Positions 8,542 to 20,901 of a stretch of 64,000 nucleotides of DNA are shown here, piece after piece. The position numbers were made by a program, and so were the translations under genes. The stretch is taken from the NCBI RefSeq assembly GCF_000785435.2, contig NZ_JTDB02000001.1, positions 1,392,499 through 1,456,498 of the forward strand, in the 5' to 3' direction. This stretch comes from Paraburkholderia sacchari. GTDB taxonomy: Bacteria > Pseudomonadota > Gammaproteobacteria > Burkholderiales > Burkholderiaceae. The notes beneath the pieces were generated by a model. That model made no database searches and was not told the DNA's origin. It saw nothing but the letters and a program-made list of their open reading frames with translations. How positions within the stretch are numbered: the first letter of the stretch is position 1; the number at the start of each line of letters is the position of its first letter.

Positions 8542-9936
8542 CTAGATCCGGCGCGCCGGAAAGTACAGCCAGAACGTCGTGCGGACATGGGGCTGGCTCT
8601 CGACGCCGCAGGTCCCGCCATGGCTCTCCATGATGGACTTGACGATGGCGAGCCCCAAACCCGTTCCCGACGCGGAATTGTTCCTCGAAGGATCGACGCG
8701 GTAGAAGCGTTCGAAGATCTTCTCGCGATGCGCGGCGTCGATGCCCGGGCCCGTATCCGACACCCTCACCATCGTTCCCGATCCCGATGATTCGCACTCT
8801 ATAACGATTTTCGATCCGGTTGGCGCGTGCGCAAGCGCATTGGAAACCAGATTGCTCAGCGCCCGCTGGTAAAGCATGAGATCGGCCTGCACTCTGCCCG
8901 CGCCGCGCACCTCCAGTTCAACCGAGGCGTCCTCGGCCATGGGCTCGTAATAGCCCGCCACGCGCCGCGCTTCCTGTACGGCGTCGAGATCGCGCAACCC
9001 CGGCGGATGCTGCGCGCTCTCGGAGCGCGCGAGAAACAGCATGTCTTCGATCATGCGCGAGAGCCGCTGATATTCGTCGATGCTCGATTCGACGATGCCA
9101 CGGTACTCCTCGGCGGTTCGGGGCTGCGCGAGCGCCACCTGGGCGCCCGCCACGAGGTTCGTCAGGGGGGTGCGCATGTCGTGCGCGAGATTCGACGAAA
9201 ACTGGCTCAACCGGACAAACGATTCGTTCAGCCGCGCCAGCATTCCATTGAACGCGCGCCCCAGTTCCCGCAATTCGCCGGCGGTGTCGAGTTCCGGCAT
9301 GGGCTGCGCGAGGCGCGCCGTGGACATCTCCTCCGCGCGCTTCACGAGTTGCCGCAGCGGGCTCAAGCCGAGCATCGCGATGCCGTACGCGAGCGCCGCC
9401 GCAAGCAGCACCCCGAGCACCTCGATCGCGACGATCGTGTAGGCGTATCCGCGCAGCAGCGCGTAGTCGCCCGATTCGTCCAGTTGAATCACGACGCGCA
9501 CCGTTTCATGGGCCGTGCCCCGCAGCGTCACGCGCGAAGCAACATAGCGGCGCTTCGAGTCCTTGTCCGCCCGAATGATCATCTTGCCTGGCAGCGGTCC
9601 CTCCACAACGGGTGCGTAACCTACAAAGTACTGCGTTTCGAGAATCCGCTTGCCCTCCCCGTCGAACAGCCCGAGATCGAGCCGTTGATGGCCGTGAAGC
9701 TGGTCGATCCAGACTTCCGATTTCCGCACGATTTCATCGGTGTCCTGAACACGTGCGAGATGCTCCTCCAGGGCGATCATGGTGGTCACGAGTTCCTGCG
9801 TCGCGGTACTGTCGATGCGCGTCTTGAGCGCCTGATAGAGCGCGAATCCGCTGAGCGCGAGAATGGCGGAAGTCGAGATGACGATGAGTACCGTGAGGCG
9901 AGAGCGCAACGTCGTGGGCAGCAAGTGCTTGATCAT
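8542..9936 (-). CDS. czcS: Heavy-metal sensor histidine kinase (CusS/CzcS type)
   Basis: A 464-residue membrane kinase. Order: N-terminal membrane segment (about 12-35), periplasmic sensor of about 130 residues, second membrane segment (about 165-190), HAMP, phosphoacceptor domain with His252 in LAHDMRTPL, and an ATPase domain with DTGPGID and GTGLGLAIV. The start at 9936 overlaps the response regulator stop by ATGA (9933-9936), so the pair is coupled; the frame runs 70 codons further upstream but that part is antisense-frame sequence inside the regulator gene. It is the last gene of the efflux operon and should control it through the adjacent regulator. Which metal is sensed is not visible. 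Confidence 0.9.
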   Translation of the reverse strand: MIKHLLPTTLRSRLTVLIVISTSAILALSGFALYQALKTRIDSTATQELVTTMIALEEHLARVQDTDEIVRKSEVWIDQLHGHQRLDLGLFDGEGKRILETQYFVGYAPVVEGPLPGKMIIRADKDSKRRYVASRVTLRGTAHETVRVVIQLDESGDYALLRGYAYTIVAIEVLGVLLAAALAYGIAMLGLSPLRQLVKRAEEMSTARLAQPMPELDTAGELRELGRAFNGMLARLNESFVRLSQFSSNLAHDMRTPLTNLVAGAQVALAQPRTAEEYRGIVESSIDEYQRLSRMIEDMLFLARSESAQHPPGLRDLDAVQEARRVAGYYEPMAEDASVELEVRGAGRVQADLMLYQRALSNLVSNALAHAPTGSKIVIECESSGSGTMVRVSDTGPGIDAAHREKIFERFYRVDPSRNNSASGTGLGLAIVKSIMESHGGTCGVESQPHVRTTFWLYFPARRI

Positions 9937-10616
9937 GAATCGACGGCGTCCCGCTCTTCGAGAACATAACCCATGCCCCTGACCGTGTGGATGAGCCGGG
10001 TCTCGTAGGGGTCGTCGATCTTCACCCTGAGCCGCCGGATGGCGGCGTCCACCACGTTGGTATCGCTGCTGAAATTCATGTCCCAGACCTGCGAGGCGAT
10101 GGTCGCGCGCGGCAGGATTTCGCCGGACCGGCGCATCAGCAGCCACAGCAGCGAGAACTCCTTCGACGTCAGCAGAATGGTCTTGCCCTGGCGCGTGGCC
10201 TTGCGCCGCGTGAGATCCAGATGGAGGTCGGCCACGCTCAGGGTCGTGGCCTCCCGCGGCTGCCCGCGCCGCAGAATCGAGCGCACCCGCGCCAGCAATT
10301 CGACGAAGTCGAAAGGCTTGGCCATGTAGTCGTCGGCGCCGAGTTCGAGGCCCTTGACGCGGTCGCCCACGTCGTCGCGCGCCGTGAGAAACAGCACCGG
10401 TGTGGAGCGCTCCCGGCGCAGCGCTTCGATCACGCTCCAGCCGTCGCGCCCGGGCAGCATCACGTCGAGCACGATCAGGTCGTAGTCCTCCGTGCTCGCC
10501 TGGTGCAGGCCGCTCACGCCGTCCTCCACCCAGTCGACCACGTAGCCCGCCTCGGAAAGGCCTTTCTGCAGGTATTTTCCTGTCTTCGGTTCGTCTTCGA
10601 CGATCAATATGCGCAT
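9933..10616 (-). CDS. czcR: Heavy-metal response regulator, OmpR family (CusR/CzcR type)
   Basis: A 227-residue regulator with a receiver domain (acidic pocket EDE at 7-9, phosphoacceptor Asp51 in VLDVMLPG, Lys100 in DYMAKPFD) and a winged-helix DNA-binding domain ([12 protein letters not shown] to [17 protein letters not shown], then [10 protein letters not shown]). The [13 protein letters not shown] recognition helix segment closely resembles CusR, CopR and CzcR. It begins only 7 bases after the pump gene ends, so it is made from the efflux operon. Its likely target is the palindrome at 16671-16692, which resembles the published CusR box. Confidence 0.92.
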   Translation of the reverse strand: MRILIVEDEPKTGKYLQKGLSEAGYVVDWVEDGVSGLHQASTEDYDLIVLDVMLPGRDGWSVIEALRRERSTPVLFLTARDDVGDRVKGLELGADDYMAKPFDFVELLARVRSILRRGQPREATTLSVADLHLDLTRRKATRQGKTILLTSKEFSLLWLLMRRSGEILPRATIASQVWDMNFSSDTNVVDAAIRRLRVKIDDPYETRLIHTVRGMGYVLEERDAVDS

Positions 10617-10623
10617 GTGCGTT

Positions 10624-13839
<3,216 letters not shown>

Positions 13840-15306
13840 TCACTCCTCCACGCTGTCCTTCGCCAGCTCCGCCTTGAGCACGAAGCTGTTCACCGCCGCA
13901 TAACGCTGGCCGCTTTTCAGCCCGCCCAGCACTTCCACGTTCTGTTCGTCGCGCCGCCCGAGTTCGACGGGCTGCGCCACGAACCCCTGCGGCGACTGCA
14001 CGAACACCGAAGCCGCGCCATTGATCTCCTGAATCGCGCTGGCCCGGATGGCGAGCGGCACGTCCTGCTCGCCTGCCCCCACCGACACGTTCACGAACAG
14101 GCCGGGCCGCCACGCGCCCTCGGGATTTGCGAGCACCACGCGCGCCGGCGCGGTGCGCGTCTGCTCGCCGAGCAACGCGCCCACGTACGCCACCGAACCA
14201 GTGGCGCGCGATTCGAACGCCGAGGCGCTCACCGTGGCCTCGCGCCCAACCCGCACATCGTTCAGGCGCTGCGCCGGCACGGCCATTTCCGCCCAAACCG
14301 AAGACAGATCGGAAATCACGAATACATTGGCATCCGCCGCAATGGATTCGCCCGTCGTCAAATGCTTCTCGACGATCGTGCCGGCGAACGGCGCGCGCAG
14401 TTCGTAGAGGTTCAGCGCGGACGCGGACGGAGCGGCATTGAGCGCGGCGAGTTTCTGGCGCGCGTTCTGAGCGGCTATCTCGGCCTCGCGCAGTTGCACC
14501 TGGGCCTGCTGATAGTCCTGCTCCGCCGAGATTTTTTCCTGCCAGAGCGTCTTTTCGCGTGCGTATGCGGTGCGCGCCGCCGCGAGACGGCGCTCGGCCG
14601 TCAGCAGTTCGCTTCTCCGGTCGGCGAGGTCGGTGCTCGCGATGACGGCCAGCACCTCGCCCTTCTGCACGCGCTGCCCGATCGATACGTTCACGCGCTC
14701 GACCACGCCCGCGACGCGCGGAACGACGTGCGCGGTCCGGTCCTCGTTGAACTTGATTTCGCCCGGCAACTGGAAGCTGCTGCGAATCTGCGCCGGCCCC
14801 ACCGTGGCAAGCCCGATATTCGCCGCCTTGATCTGCGATGGACTCAATGCAACCGCGCCGTCCGCGCGCGAGAAATGGAGCGAACCAGAGCGGCCATCGA
14901 TTCGAATGCCGATGGCCGCATCGAACACGTGCGGCGCGCCAATTCCTGTCGTACTGCAAAATTTCCCGTCCTTACCCGTGAACTTCATCAGTTCGCGCGA
15001 GCCGTCGTAGCGCGTGATCGTGGCGCTCACCGTCGCACGATCGGGAACCGGCTTGCCATCCACGAATGGATAGACGACCAGGCGCGCGTCCCCGGTTTTT
15101 TCCGCAAGCACGATCTCCGCGCTCAACGGGCCGTCGGCAGCGATCTGGCCGCCGTGAGGCCCGAGCCCCTCGGCGCCGCGCACGCCGGGCGCGCCAGCGC
15201 TCACGCCTTCCTGCGCGGCCGGCTCCCCCGATAACGCGTAAGCGCCAATAGCGACGCAAAACAAGAGTGCGGTCGCCGCAGCGACGGTCTTCTGTTTGGG
15301 AAGCAT
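13840..15306 (-). CDS. czcB: RND efflux periplasmic adaptor (CzcB type)
   Basis: A 488-residue membrane fusion protein. It has an N-terminal hydrophobic anchor (AAATALLFCVAIGAYAL), an N-terminal CzcB-like domain of about 140 residues, then lipoyl halves (VVPRVAGVVERVNVSIGQRV and YELRAPFAGTIVEKHLTTGE), a coiled-coil hairpin between them (about 245-300) and a beta-barrel domain. It joins CzcA to the outer-membrane channel. It lies 6 bases upstream of czcA and 10 bases downstream of czcC, so one transcript is likely. The N-terminal domain is short of the long His-rich stretch that some CzcB proteins have. Confidence 0.9.
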   Translation of the reverse strand: MLPKQKTVAAATALLFCVAIGAYALSGEPAAQEGVSAGAPGVRGAEGLGPHGGQIAADGPLSAEIVLAEKTGDARLVVYPFVDGKPVPDRATVSATITRYDGSRELMKFTGKDGKFCSTTGIGAPHVFDAAIGIRIDGRSGSLHFSRADGAVALSPSQIKAANIGLATVGPAQIRSSFQLPGEIKFNEDRTAHVVPRVAGVVERVNVSIGQRVQKGEVLAVIASTDLADRRSELLTAERRLAAARTAYAREKTLWQEKISAEQDYQQAQVQLREAEIAAQNARQKLAALNAAPSASALNLYELRAPFAGTIVEKHLTTGESIAADANVFVISDLSSVWAEMAVPAQRLNDVRVGREATVSASAFESRATGSVAYVGALLGEQTRTAPARVVLANPEGAWRPGLFVNVSVGAGEQDVPLAIRASAIQEINGAASVFVQSPQGFVAQPVELGRRDEQNVEVLGGLKSGQRYAAVNSFVLKAELAKDSVEE

Positions 15307-15316
15307 GTTCGATCCT

Positions 15317-16603
15317 TCAGTTCAAGCGGGTCGCGCCACTGCCATTCGCGACGAGAGGCGTGCCGACGAGTCGGCCGATTTCGGCATGGGCCTGATGGGC
15401 GGCGCTCAGCGCCTTTACGTATTGGGACTGCGCCTGAAACAGCGTGCGTTGTGCGTCGAGCACGTCGAGGAAGCTGAATTTGCCTAATTCGAATCCACGC
15501 AGCATGGCGTCCAGCGTCTGCTTCGCGGCCGGCAGAACCTCATCCTTGAGCCGGCGCCCTTCCTGCGCGGCGTTCTCGTAGCTCGACCACGACTGCGCAA
15601 GCTCCAGTTGCAGGCGCGCCTTTTCGCTGTCGAGATCCGCGCTCGCCTTCTCGGCGTTGTGTGACGCCTCCAGAATCGCGCCTTTGTTGGTGTCGAAGAT
15701 CGGCAGCGGAATGGATACCCCGACTACTGCCTGGTTGTCCGGAATACCTGATGTCCAGACCCGCTTCATGCCGGCGCTGACGGTGATATCGGGAATGCGG
15801 CGCGCCTTCTGCACGCTCACGAGCGCATTGCTGCGCAGCACTTCGGCCTGCGCGACGCGCGACGCAGGCGATTCGTCGAGCCGCGACTGCAACGCCGGCA
15901 ATGGCTCGATTTCGGGCAGCGCATCGAGATCGCCCGTTACGGTGCGGTTGCGCACTTCCGGGCTTCCGGTGACGTTCGCAAGCTTTTCCATCGCCAGCGC
16001 GGCCTGCGTGCGCGCCGAGGCAAGCGCGATTTGCGCATCGGCGGCGGCCACGCGCGCCTTGGTCGATTCAACGGGCGAGATCTTGCCGGCGCGGGCGCGC
16101 TTGTCGGCCATATCCGCCGAGCGCAGCGCGATATCGGCCGACTCCTGCGCCATCTGCATCTGGCGCTGCGCGGCGAGCATGTCGTAGAACGCGGTGATCA
16201 CTGCCGCGCGAAGCTGCGCCGCCTGCCCGTCTAGCGAAGCCAGCGCCGCCTGGCGGCCATACGACGCGACGTCGAGCCGCGCCTGGCGTTTGCCGCCCAG
16301 CTCGATCGTCTGCTCGACGAGGGCAGTGCTGGTGCGGTCCGGCCCGCCCAAACCTTCCTGTAACAGCGAGAGATTCGGGTTCGGCCGTGCGCCGGCCTGC
16401 ATGAAGGCGCCGCTGGACGCGTTAGTGCTGGCCACGGCGCTGCGCAACACGGGATTACTCGCGGCGGCAATGCCGAGCGCGTCGTCCAGCGAAAGCGCCG
16501 GCGGGGTGTTCTGCGCGGCCGAAACAGGTTCCGCGAGCGACAGACTGTGCGCGGAAGAGCACAGCGCAAGAAGCGCGGCGGCAATGAGGTGGCGCGGATG
16601 CAT
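15317..16603 (-). CDS. czcC: Outer-membrane efflux protein, TolC family (CzcC type)
   Basis: A 428-residue outer-membrane channel subunit. A signal peptide (LIAAALLALCSSAHSLSLA) is followed by two outer-membrane efflux repeats with long heptad-like helices (for example LLAAQRQMQMAQES and LELAQSWSSYENAAQEGRRL), as in CzcC. It has no lipobox. It is the first gene of the operon czcC-czcB-czcA-czcR-czcS, and its promoter region contains the CusR-box-like palindrome about 70 bases upstream of the start codon. Confidence 0.9.
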   Translation of the reverse strand: MHPRHLIAAALLALCSSAHSLSLAEPVSAAQNTPPALSLDDALGIAAASNPVLRSAVASTNASSGAFMQAGARPNPNLSLLQEGLGGPDRTSTALVEQTIELGGKRQARLDVASYGRQAALASLDGQAAQLRAAVITAFYDMLAAQRQMQMAQESADIALRSADMADKRARAGKISPVESTKARVAAADAQIALASARTQAALAMEKLANVTGSPEVRNRTVTGDLDALPEIEPLPALQSRLDESPASRVAQAEVLRSNALVSVQKARRIPDITVSAGMKRVWTSGIPDNQAVVGVSIPLPIFDTNKGAILEASHNAEKASADLDSEKARLQLELAQSWSSYENAAQEGRRLKDEVLPAAKQTLDAMLRGFELGKFSFLDVLDAQRTLFQAQSQYVKALSAAHQAHAEIGRLVGTPLVANGSGATRLN

Positions 16604-16670
16604 GGGCGGATTTCATGGAAAATGACCTGCCGCCGATGCTACGGTCCTGCTGCAATGCAAACATGATTTG

Positions 16671-16692
16671 AAAATGACATTTTTGTCATCTC
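16671..16692. promoter_or_regulatory. CusR/CopR-type operator upstream of czcC
   Basis: The sequence AAAATGACA-TTTT-TGTCAT contains a perfect ATGACA/TGTCAT inverted repeat (16674-16679 with 16684-16689). From memory the E. coli CusR box is AAAATGACAANNTTGTCATTTT; this site shares the left arm fully and the TTGTCAT core of the right arm. It sits about 70 bases upstream of czcC and is the expected target of the regulator encoded in the same operon. Confidence 0.8.
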
Positions 16693-16764
16693 ACGTAGCC
16701 GCCGCAGGCCTCAACTCAGCCCTCAACCCAAGCCTCAACACAGACAGCCTTTCTCGCCAGGAAA

Positions 16765-16781
16765 GCATGCTTGAAGCATGC
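16765..16781. promoter_or_regulatory. 17-bp perfect palindrome, candidate operator of the MFS gene
   Basis: GCATGCTT-G-AAGCATGC is a perfect inverted repeat about 160 bases upstream of the MFS start. It could be a binding site for a regulator of the downstream carboxylate-use genes, or a hairpin in the leader. No regulator can be assigned from sequence alone. Confidence 0.4.
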
Positions 16782-16941
16782 GCAATTTTCGTACTGGCGA
16801 AAATCTCCCACACTTGCTTTCAGCGCCCAGTCCCTGTGGGATTCATGCGGCGCACCTCACCCACCGCGCAGTGCTTTGGTCGGCCCTGCGTCGAAGACAA
16901 GACCCACCGCTAGCCGCGGCATACCTATAGCTGGAGACACG

Positions 16942-18390
16942 ATGAACAGCCAACCTTTGGATCTGGGCGCCCCCGCAGCCCGCGAGAGCTCGCCCGCCGC
17001 GCCTGCCACCGCCCGGTGCGGAACGGGTGAGCGCGCAACCATCACACTCAGCGACTTCATGGACGAAATGCCCGTGGGCGCGCTGCATCGCTTCGTAGTG
17101 TGGGTCGTGGGCATCGGCCTGTTCTTCGACATGTACGAGATCTTTCTCGTCAGCTCGATCGGCTCGGCGCTGCAGAACGAATACGGCCTGGACAGTCACA
17201 GCGCCGCTTTCAAGCTGCTGCTCGCCTCGGCGTTCATCGGCATGTTCTTCGGCTCGCTGTGCCTCGGCAGTCTCGCGGACCGCATTGGCCGGCGCCGCGC
17301 GTTTCTGTTCACACTTGTCTGGTACAGCGCGTTCTCGCTGTTCGGCGCGTTCTCGGTCAACGCCGCCATGCTCGTGGCCTGCCGCTTCCTCACCGGCGTG
17401 GGCGTCGGGGCGATCTATCCGGTCGCCGACAGCTACCTCTCCGAGATCCTGCCGAAAGATCGACGTGGCCGCCTTGCCGCGTGGGCTTATACCACGTCGT
17501 ATGTGGCCGTGCCGCTGGTGGGCTTTCTCGCCGTCTGGCTCAATCCGCTGCACGCTGGCGCGCTTACGGGCTGGCGCGTGATTCTCGCGATCGGTGGTCT
17601 TGGCGCGGTGTTCGTGCTAGCCGTGAAGCACCGCCTGCCGGAAAGCCCGCGCTGGCTGCTCGCGCAAGGGCGCGTGGAGGAAGCGCACGCCACGCTGCGC
17701 CGCTTCGCAGAAAGCGCCGGTATCGCCATGCCTGCCGCCTTTGCGCAGGCCGGCGAGCGCAAGCACCCGCTGCTGCTGCGCGAGCGCATCGCCTTGCTGC
17801 GCCGCGCGCCGTATGGCAAGCGCTACCTGATGCTCACCATCTTCCACCTGTTCCAGGGCTTCGGCTATTACGGTTTCGGCACGCTCGCCGGCGTGGTGGT
17901 GAAGAGCCGCGGCTTCGACGTGACGGGCAGCACGCTCTTCGTCGCGCTCTCGTTTCTCGGCTACCCCATCGGCTCGCTGCTCTCGGTGCCACTGCTCAAC
18001 TGGATCGAGCGGCGCACGCTCGTGATCGTCTCGCTGGTGGCGATTGCCCTGTGCGGCCTGGGCTTCGCCTACTCCAGCCATATCGGCCTGATCATCAGCT
18101 TTGGCGTCCTGACCACCTGTGCGTCGAATGTGTTCAGCAACGCCTACCACGTCTACCAGGCGGAGATCTTTCCCGCCAGCGTGCGCTCGACGGCAATCGG
18201 CAGCACCTACTCGCTCTCGCGCGTCGTGAGCGGCGCCCTGCCGTTCATCCTGCTGCCCGTGCTCAACCAGCACGGTGCGCTCGCGATGTTCGGCGTGATC
18301 TCGGTGGCCCTTGCCATCGTCGCCATCACGCTGCGCACGCTGGGGCCGCTCACCACTCGACGCAGCCAGGACGAGATCAATCCGGTCTGA
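16942..18390 (+). CDS. MFS transporter, sugar/aromatic-acid proton symporter type
   Basis: A 482-residue inner-membrane carrier with about twelve hydrophobic segments. The loop after helix 2 reads GSLADRIGRRRAF, the MFS signature, and the equivalent in the first half includes LPESPRWLLAQGR, typical of the metabolite:H+ symporter group. A hydrophilic N-terminal tail of about 60 residues precedes helix 1. The ATG at 16942 follows a GGAGA site; the longer frame from 16771 was rejected. It stands next to a LysR gene and an acyl-CoA gene set on the opposite strand, so it may import the carboxylic acid that those enzymes activate and cleave; this link is inferred from position. Confidence 0.85.
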   Translation: MNSQPLDLGAPAARESSPAAPATARCGTGERATITLSDFMDEMPVGALHRFVVWVVGIGLFFDMYEIFLVSSIGSALQNEYGLDSHSAAFKLLLASAFIGMFFGSLCLGSLADRIGRRRAFLFTLVWYSAFSLFGAFSVNAAMLVACRFLTGVGVGAIYPVADSYLSEILPKDRRGRLAAWAYTTSYVAVPLVGFLAVWLNPLHAGALTGWRVILAIGGLGAVFVLAVKHRLPESPRWLLAQGRVEEAHATLRRFAESAGIAMPAAFAQAGERKHPLLLRERIALLRRAPYGKRYLMLTIFHLFQGFGYYGFGTLAGVVVKSRGFDVTGSTLFVALSFLGYPIGSLLSVPLLNWIERRTLVIVSLVAIALCGLGFAYSSHIGLIISFGVLTTCASNVFSNAYHVYQAEIFPASVRSTAIGSTYSLSRVVSGALPFILLPVLNQHGALAMFGVISVALAIVAITLRTLGPLTTRRSQDEINPV

Positions 18391-18426
18391 TGCCCGATGC
18401 TGGCGCCAGGCCGCAGTCGCATCATG

Positions 18427-18450
18427 GGCCGCGCCGCGCTTCGCGCGGCC
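18427..18450. terminator. GC-rich hairpin between convergent MFS and LysR genes
   Basis: Eight-bp all-GC stem (18427-18434 with 18443-18450) between two converging genes. There is no clear T-run on either side, so it may terminate weakly or only stabilise 3' ends. Confidence 0.4.
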
Positions 18451-18466
18451 GCGTCCTTGTTGTGCG

Positions 18467-19375
18467 TCAGGCGCTTCCGGCACGCTCCGACATGTAATCG
18501 AACAGACTCAAGATATCGGAGCTTGGCGCACTGTCCGCCTTCATCCCGACCCAGAGCGTGCGCGTCGCCCATGCGTCGCTGAGTTTCACTTTGGAAACAC
18601 CGATCTTGCCGCGCTCGTCGCTCACCGAATCGCGCGGCAAGACGCCAATGCCGAGCCCTGCCTCGATCATGCGGCACACGCCGTCGAAGTTCGAGGCCTG
18701 AATGCGCAGCTTGAGCGAGCGCTCCACGGCGAACGCCGCGTCGGTCATGCGCGCGAGCAGCGAACTGCCGTCGCTCAGGCCTACATAATCTTCGTCGAGC
18801 GTATCCGCGAAACGGATGATCTCCCGCTGTGCAAAACGATGCCCCTGCGGCACGAGCAACACCAACTCGTCGCGCCGGTACAGGCGCCGCTCGATTCCCG
18901 GGGCCGGTACGTTGTCCGCGAACACGCCGATGTCGGCCTTGCCCGAGCCGAGCGCATCCACGATCTCGTGGCTCAGGCGCTCTTCGAGACTTACCTTGAT
19001 GCCAGGATGCCCATTGAGGAAACCCGCGAGATCGACGGGCAGGAACTGCACGATCGCCGACGTATTTGCCCACATGCGAACGTGCCCGCGCAAGCCGGCC
19101 GCGTAGTCGCCCATCTCATTGGCCATGCGGTTGACCTGGTCGATGACGCGGGTCGCATGATCGAGCAATGCGAGCCCGGCCGGGGTCAGCTCCACGCCGC
19201 GCGCGCGGCGGATGAAGAGCGCGCAGTCCGTGACGCTTTCGAGCTCCGCGATGCGTTTGCTGACCGCCGAAAGCGTGAGCTGTCCATGCTCGGCCGCTTT
19301 GGTCAGACTGCCATGCTCCGCGACGAGCAGAAAGACCCGCAGCGACTGCAGATCGAAATGAAGCGGATTGACCAT
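18467..19375 (-). CDS. LysR family transcriptional regulator
   Basis: About 302 residues. The N-terminal winged helix is typical (LQSLRVFLLVAEHGSLTKAAEHGQLTLSAVSKRIAELE), followed by a type-2 periplasmic-binding-like effector domain (for example GHVRMWANTSAIVQFLP). I placed the start at the ATG giving MVNPLHFD; an in-frame ATG 16 codons upstream at 19423 is possible, and neither has a convincing ribosome site. It lies downstream of, and in the same direction as, the VOC, lyase and CoA-transferase genes, separated from them by a terminator, and converges with the MFS gene. It probably controls one or both of those units. Confidence 0.88.
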   Translation of the reverse strand: MVNPLHFDLQSLRVFLLVAEHGSLTKAAEHGQLTLSAVSKRIAELESVTDCALFIRRARGVELTPAGLALLDHATRVIDQVNRMANEMGDYAAGLRGHVRMWANTSAIVQFLPVDLAGFLNGHPGIKVSLEERLSHEIVDALGSGKADIGVFADNVPAPGIERRLYRRDELVLLVPQGHRFAQREIIRFADTLDEDYVGLSDGSSLLARMTDAAFAVERSLKLRIQASNFDGVCRMIEAGLGIGVLPRDSVSDERGKIGVSKVKLSDAWATRTLWVGMKADSAPSSDILSLFDYMSERAGSA

Positions 19376-19441
19376 GGTGTAAACGCTGGAAGAAAGCTGT
19401 TTGAAGAGGCCATTGTGCGGCATTCACGACACGTGTGAAAG

Positions 19442-19468
19442 AAAAAGACGCGCACACGGCGCGTCTTT
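19442..19468 (-). terminator. Terminator of the CoA-transferase/lyase/VOC operon
   Basis: Ten-bp stem (19444-19453 with 19459-19468) around loop ACACG. Read on the minus strand it ends in a T-run (19446-19442), placed just after the VOC gene and before the LysR start. Confidence 0.75.
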
Positions 19469-19523
19469 CTGAGAGCAATCGGAAAGCGTTATTCCCCGAT
19501 CAGAAACACCGTGTAGCGGATCG

Positions 19524-19907
19524 TCAGATCAGCTCCGAGATCTCGATGAGATTCAAATCGGGATCGCGCACAGAGACCGAGCGTATCTTCTGCGTCGCAC
19601 CCGTGCGCTCGACGGGCCCTTCAATGATCGGCCAGTCGACCTTGCGCAGATGCGCGATCACGTCTTCGAGCGGCACCGCAGCAATGAAGCACAGATCGAG
19701 CGCACCCGGCGCCGGCACATGCGCCTTCGGCTCGAATTCGGCGCCCCGCACGTGCAGATTGATCTTCTGGTTGCCGAAGCGAAACGCGATCCGGCCCGCG
19801 CCGAAGGTCTCGAGTTGCATCTGCAACACCTCGGTGTAGAAATGCTTTGTGGCCTCGGGGTCCACGCAGGTCACCACCAGATGGTCGAGGTGATCGATCA
19901 GTGCCAT
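19524..19907 (-). CDS. VOC (glyoxalase/bleomycin-resistance) family protein
   Basis: A 127-residue single vicinal-oxygen-chelate domain. It starts IDHLDHLVVTCVDPEATKHFYTEVLQM, a typical first beta-alpha-beta unit with a metal-ligand His, and ends RDPDLNLIEIS with the usual metal-ligand Glu near the C-terminus. This closely resembles the small VOC proteins often called virulence or glyoxalase-like in proteobacteria. The start has a good GGAG site. It is 10 bases downstream of the lyase gene and in its operon; it could be an epimerase or lyase acting on the same carbon skeleton, but no specific reaction can be assigned. Confidence 0.85.
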   Translation of the reverse strand: MALIDHLDHLVVTCVDPEATKHFYTEVLQMQLETFGAGRIAFRFGNQKINLHVRGAEFEPKAHVPAPGALDLCFIAAVPLEDVIAHLRKVDWPIIEGPVERTGATQKIRSVSVRDPDLNLIEISELI

Positions 19908-19917
19908 GCTCCGCTCC

Positions 19918-20886
19918 TCAAGAAAATGCGCGCTGCGCCGGCATATCCCGCGTGCCCGGCACGCCGGCGGGCCGCGGATGAAGGTCCAGGCGGCGGCCGG
20001 CCTTGAGAATCTGGCTCGGCACGTCGTGTCCGATCAGCCCCGGCAGGCGCGCAGCGGCTTCCAGTACCGCCGCAAGATCCACGCCCGTGTCGTAGCCATC
20101 GAGTTCGAGCATGTGGACGAGTTCTTCGGTACAGACATTACCGGTCGCGCCCGGTGCGTAGGGGCATCCGCCCAGGCCGCCAAGCGATGCGTCGAAGCGC
20201 ACGATGCCCGCATCGAGCGCAGCGAGCGTGTTCGCCAGCGCCATGCCGCGCGTATTGTGGAAATGCAGCGTGAGTTCCAGTGCGCCGAATGCATCGCTCG
20301 CTCGCGCGCACAGCGCGCGAACCTGGGCCGGATGCGCCATGCCCGTCGTGTCGCAGAGGGTGAAGCCGTTCACGCCCAACTCCGCGAAACGCTGCATCCA
20401 TTCGAGCACGGTCGCGGCGGGCACCTCGCCCTCCATCGGACACCCCATCGCCGTGGAAAGCGACACATTGATGGCCACGCCGCAGCCGCGCACGGCACCG
20501 ATCACATCGGCCAGTTGCACGAACGATTGCTCGCGCGTCATGCGCAGATTCGAGCGATTGTGGCTTTCGCTCACCGACATCACGAGATTCACCTCGCCGA
20601 CGTTGCACGAAAGCGCGCGCTCGGCGCCGCGCACATTGGGCACCAGCACCGTGTACACGACGCCCGGCGCCCTCGCGATGCCGTGCATCACCGCCTCGGC
20701 ATCGCGCAGCGCCGGTATCGCTTTGGGCGAGGTAAACGAGGTCACTTCGATCTTCGCGTAACCGCATGCGCTCAGTCGATCGATGAGCGCGATCTTGTCG
20801 TCGGTGTCGATAAACGCAGTTTCGTTCTGGAAACCATCGCGCGTGGCGACTTCGTTCAAATACAGTTTTTTCGTCTGATTCGTCAT
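19918..20886 (-). CDS. Hydroxymethylglutaryl-CoA lyase family protein
   Basis: A 322-residue TIM-barrel lyase of the DRE-TIM family. The active-site features of HMG-CoA lyase are visible: VATRDGFQNE near the N-terminus (catalytic Arg-Asp), TLHFHNTRGM with the metal-ligand His pair, and GGLGGCPYAPGATGN holding the catalytic Cys loop. It should cleave a 3-hydroxyacyl-CoA to acetyl-CoA (or a homologue) plus a keto acid in the cytoplasm. Its operon partner is a class III CoA-transferase, so the natural substrate may be an acid activated by that enzyme, such as 3-hydroxy-3-methylglutarate or a citramalate-like acid. The substrate is inferred. Confidence 0.9.
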   Translation of the reverse strand: MTNQTKKLYLNEVATRDGFQNETAFIDTDDKIALIDRLSACGYAKIEVTSFTSPKAIPALRDAEAVMHGIARAPGVVYTVLVPNVRGAERALSCNVGEVNLVMSVSESHNRSNLRMTREQSFVQLADVIGAVRGCGVAINVSLSTAMGCPMEGEVPAATVLEWMQRFAELGVNGFTLCDTTGMAHPAQVRALCARASDAFGALELTLHFHNTRGMALANTLAALDAGIVRFDASLGGLGGCPYAPGATGNVCTEELVHMLELDGYDTGVDLAAVLEAAARLPGLIGHDVPSQILKAGRRLDLHPRPAGVPGTRDMPAQRAFS

Positions 20887-20901
20887 GACATTCGCCTCTG
20901 T

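Larger units (their letters stand above)
16604..16941. promoter_or_regulatory. Divergent regulatory region between the czc operon and the MFS gene
   Basis: A 338-bp gap. It contains the CusR-box-like palindrome at 16671-16692, three imperfect repeats of about 12 bp (GCCTCAAC core) around 16708-16741, and a 17-bp palindrome at 16765-16781. No coding sequence is convincing; an ATG at 16771 in frame with the MFS gene would add 57 residues unlike the family. Confidence 0.6.
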
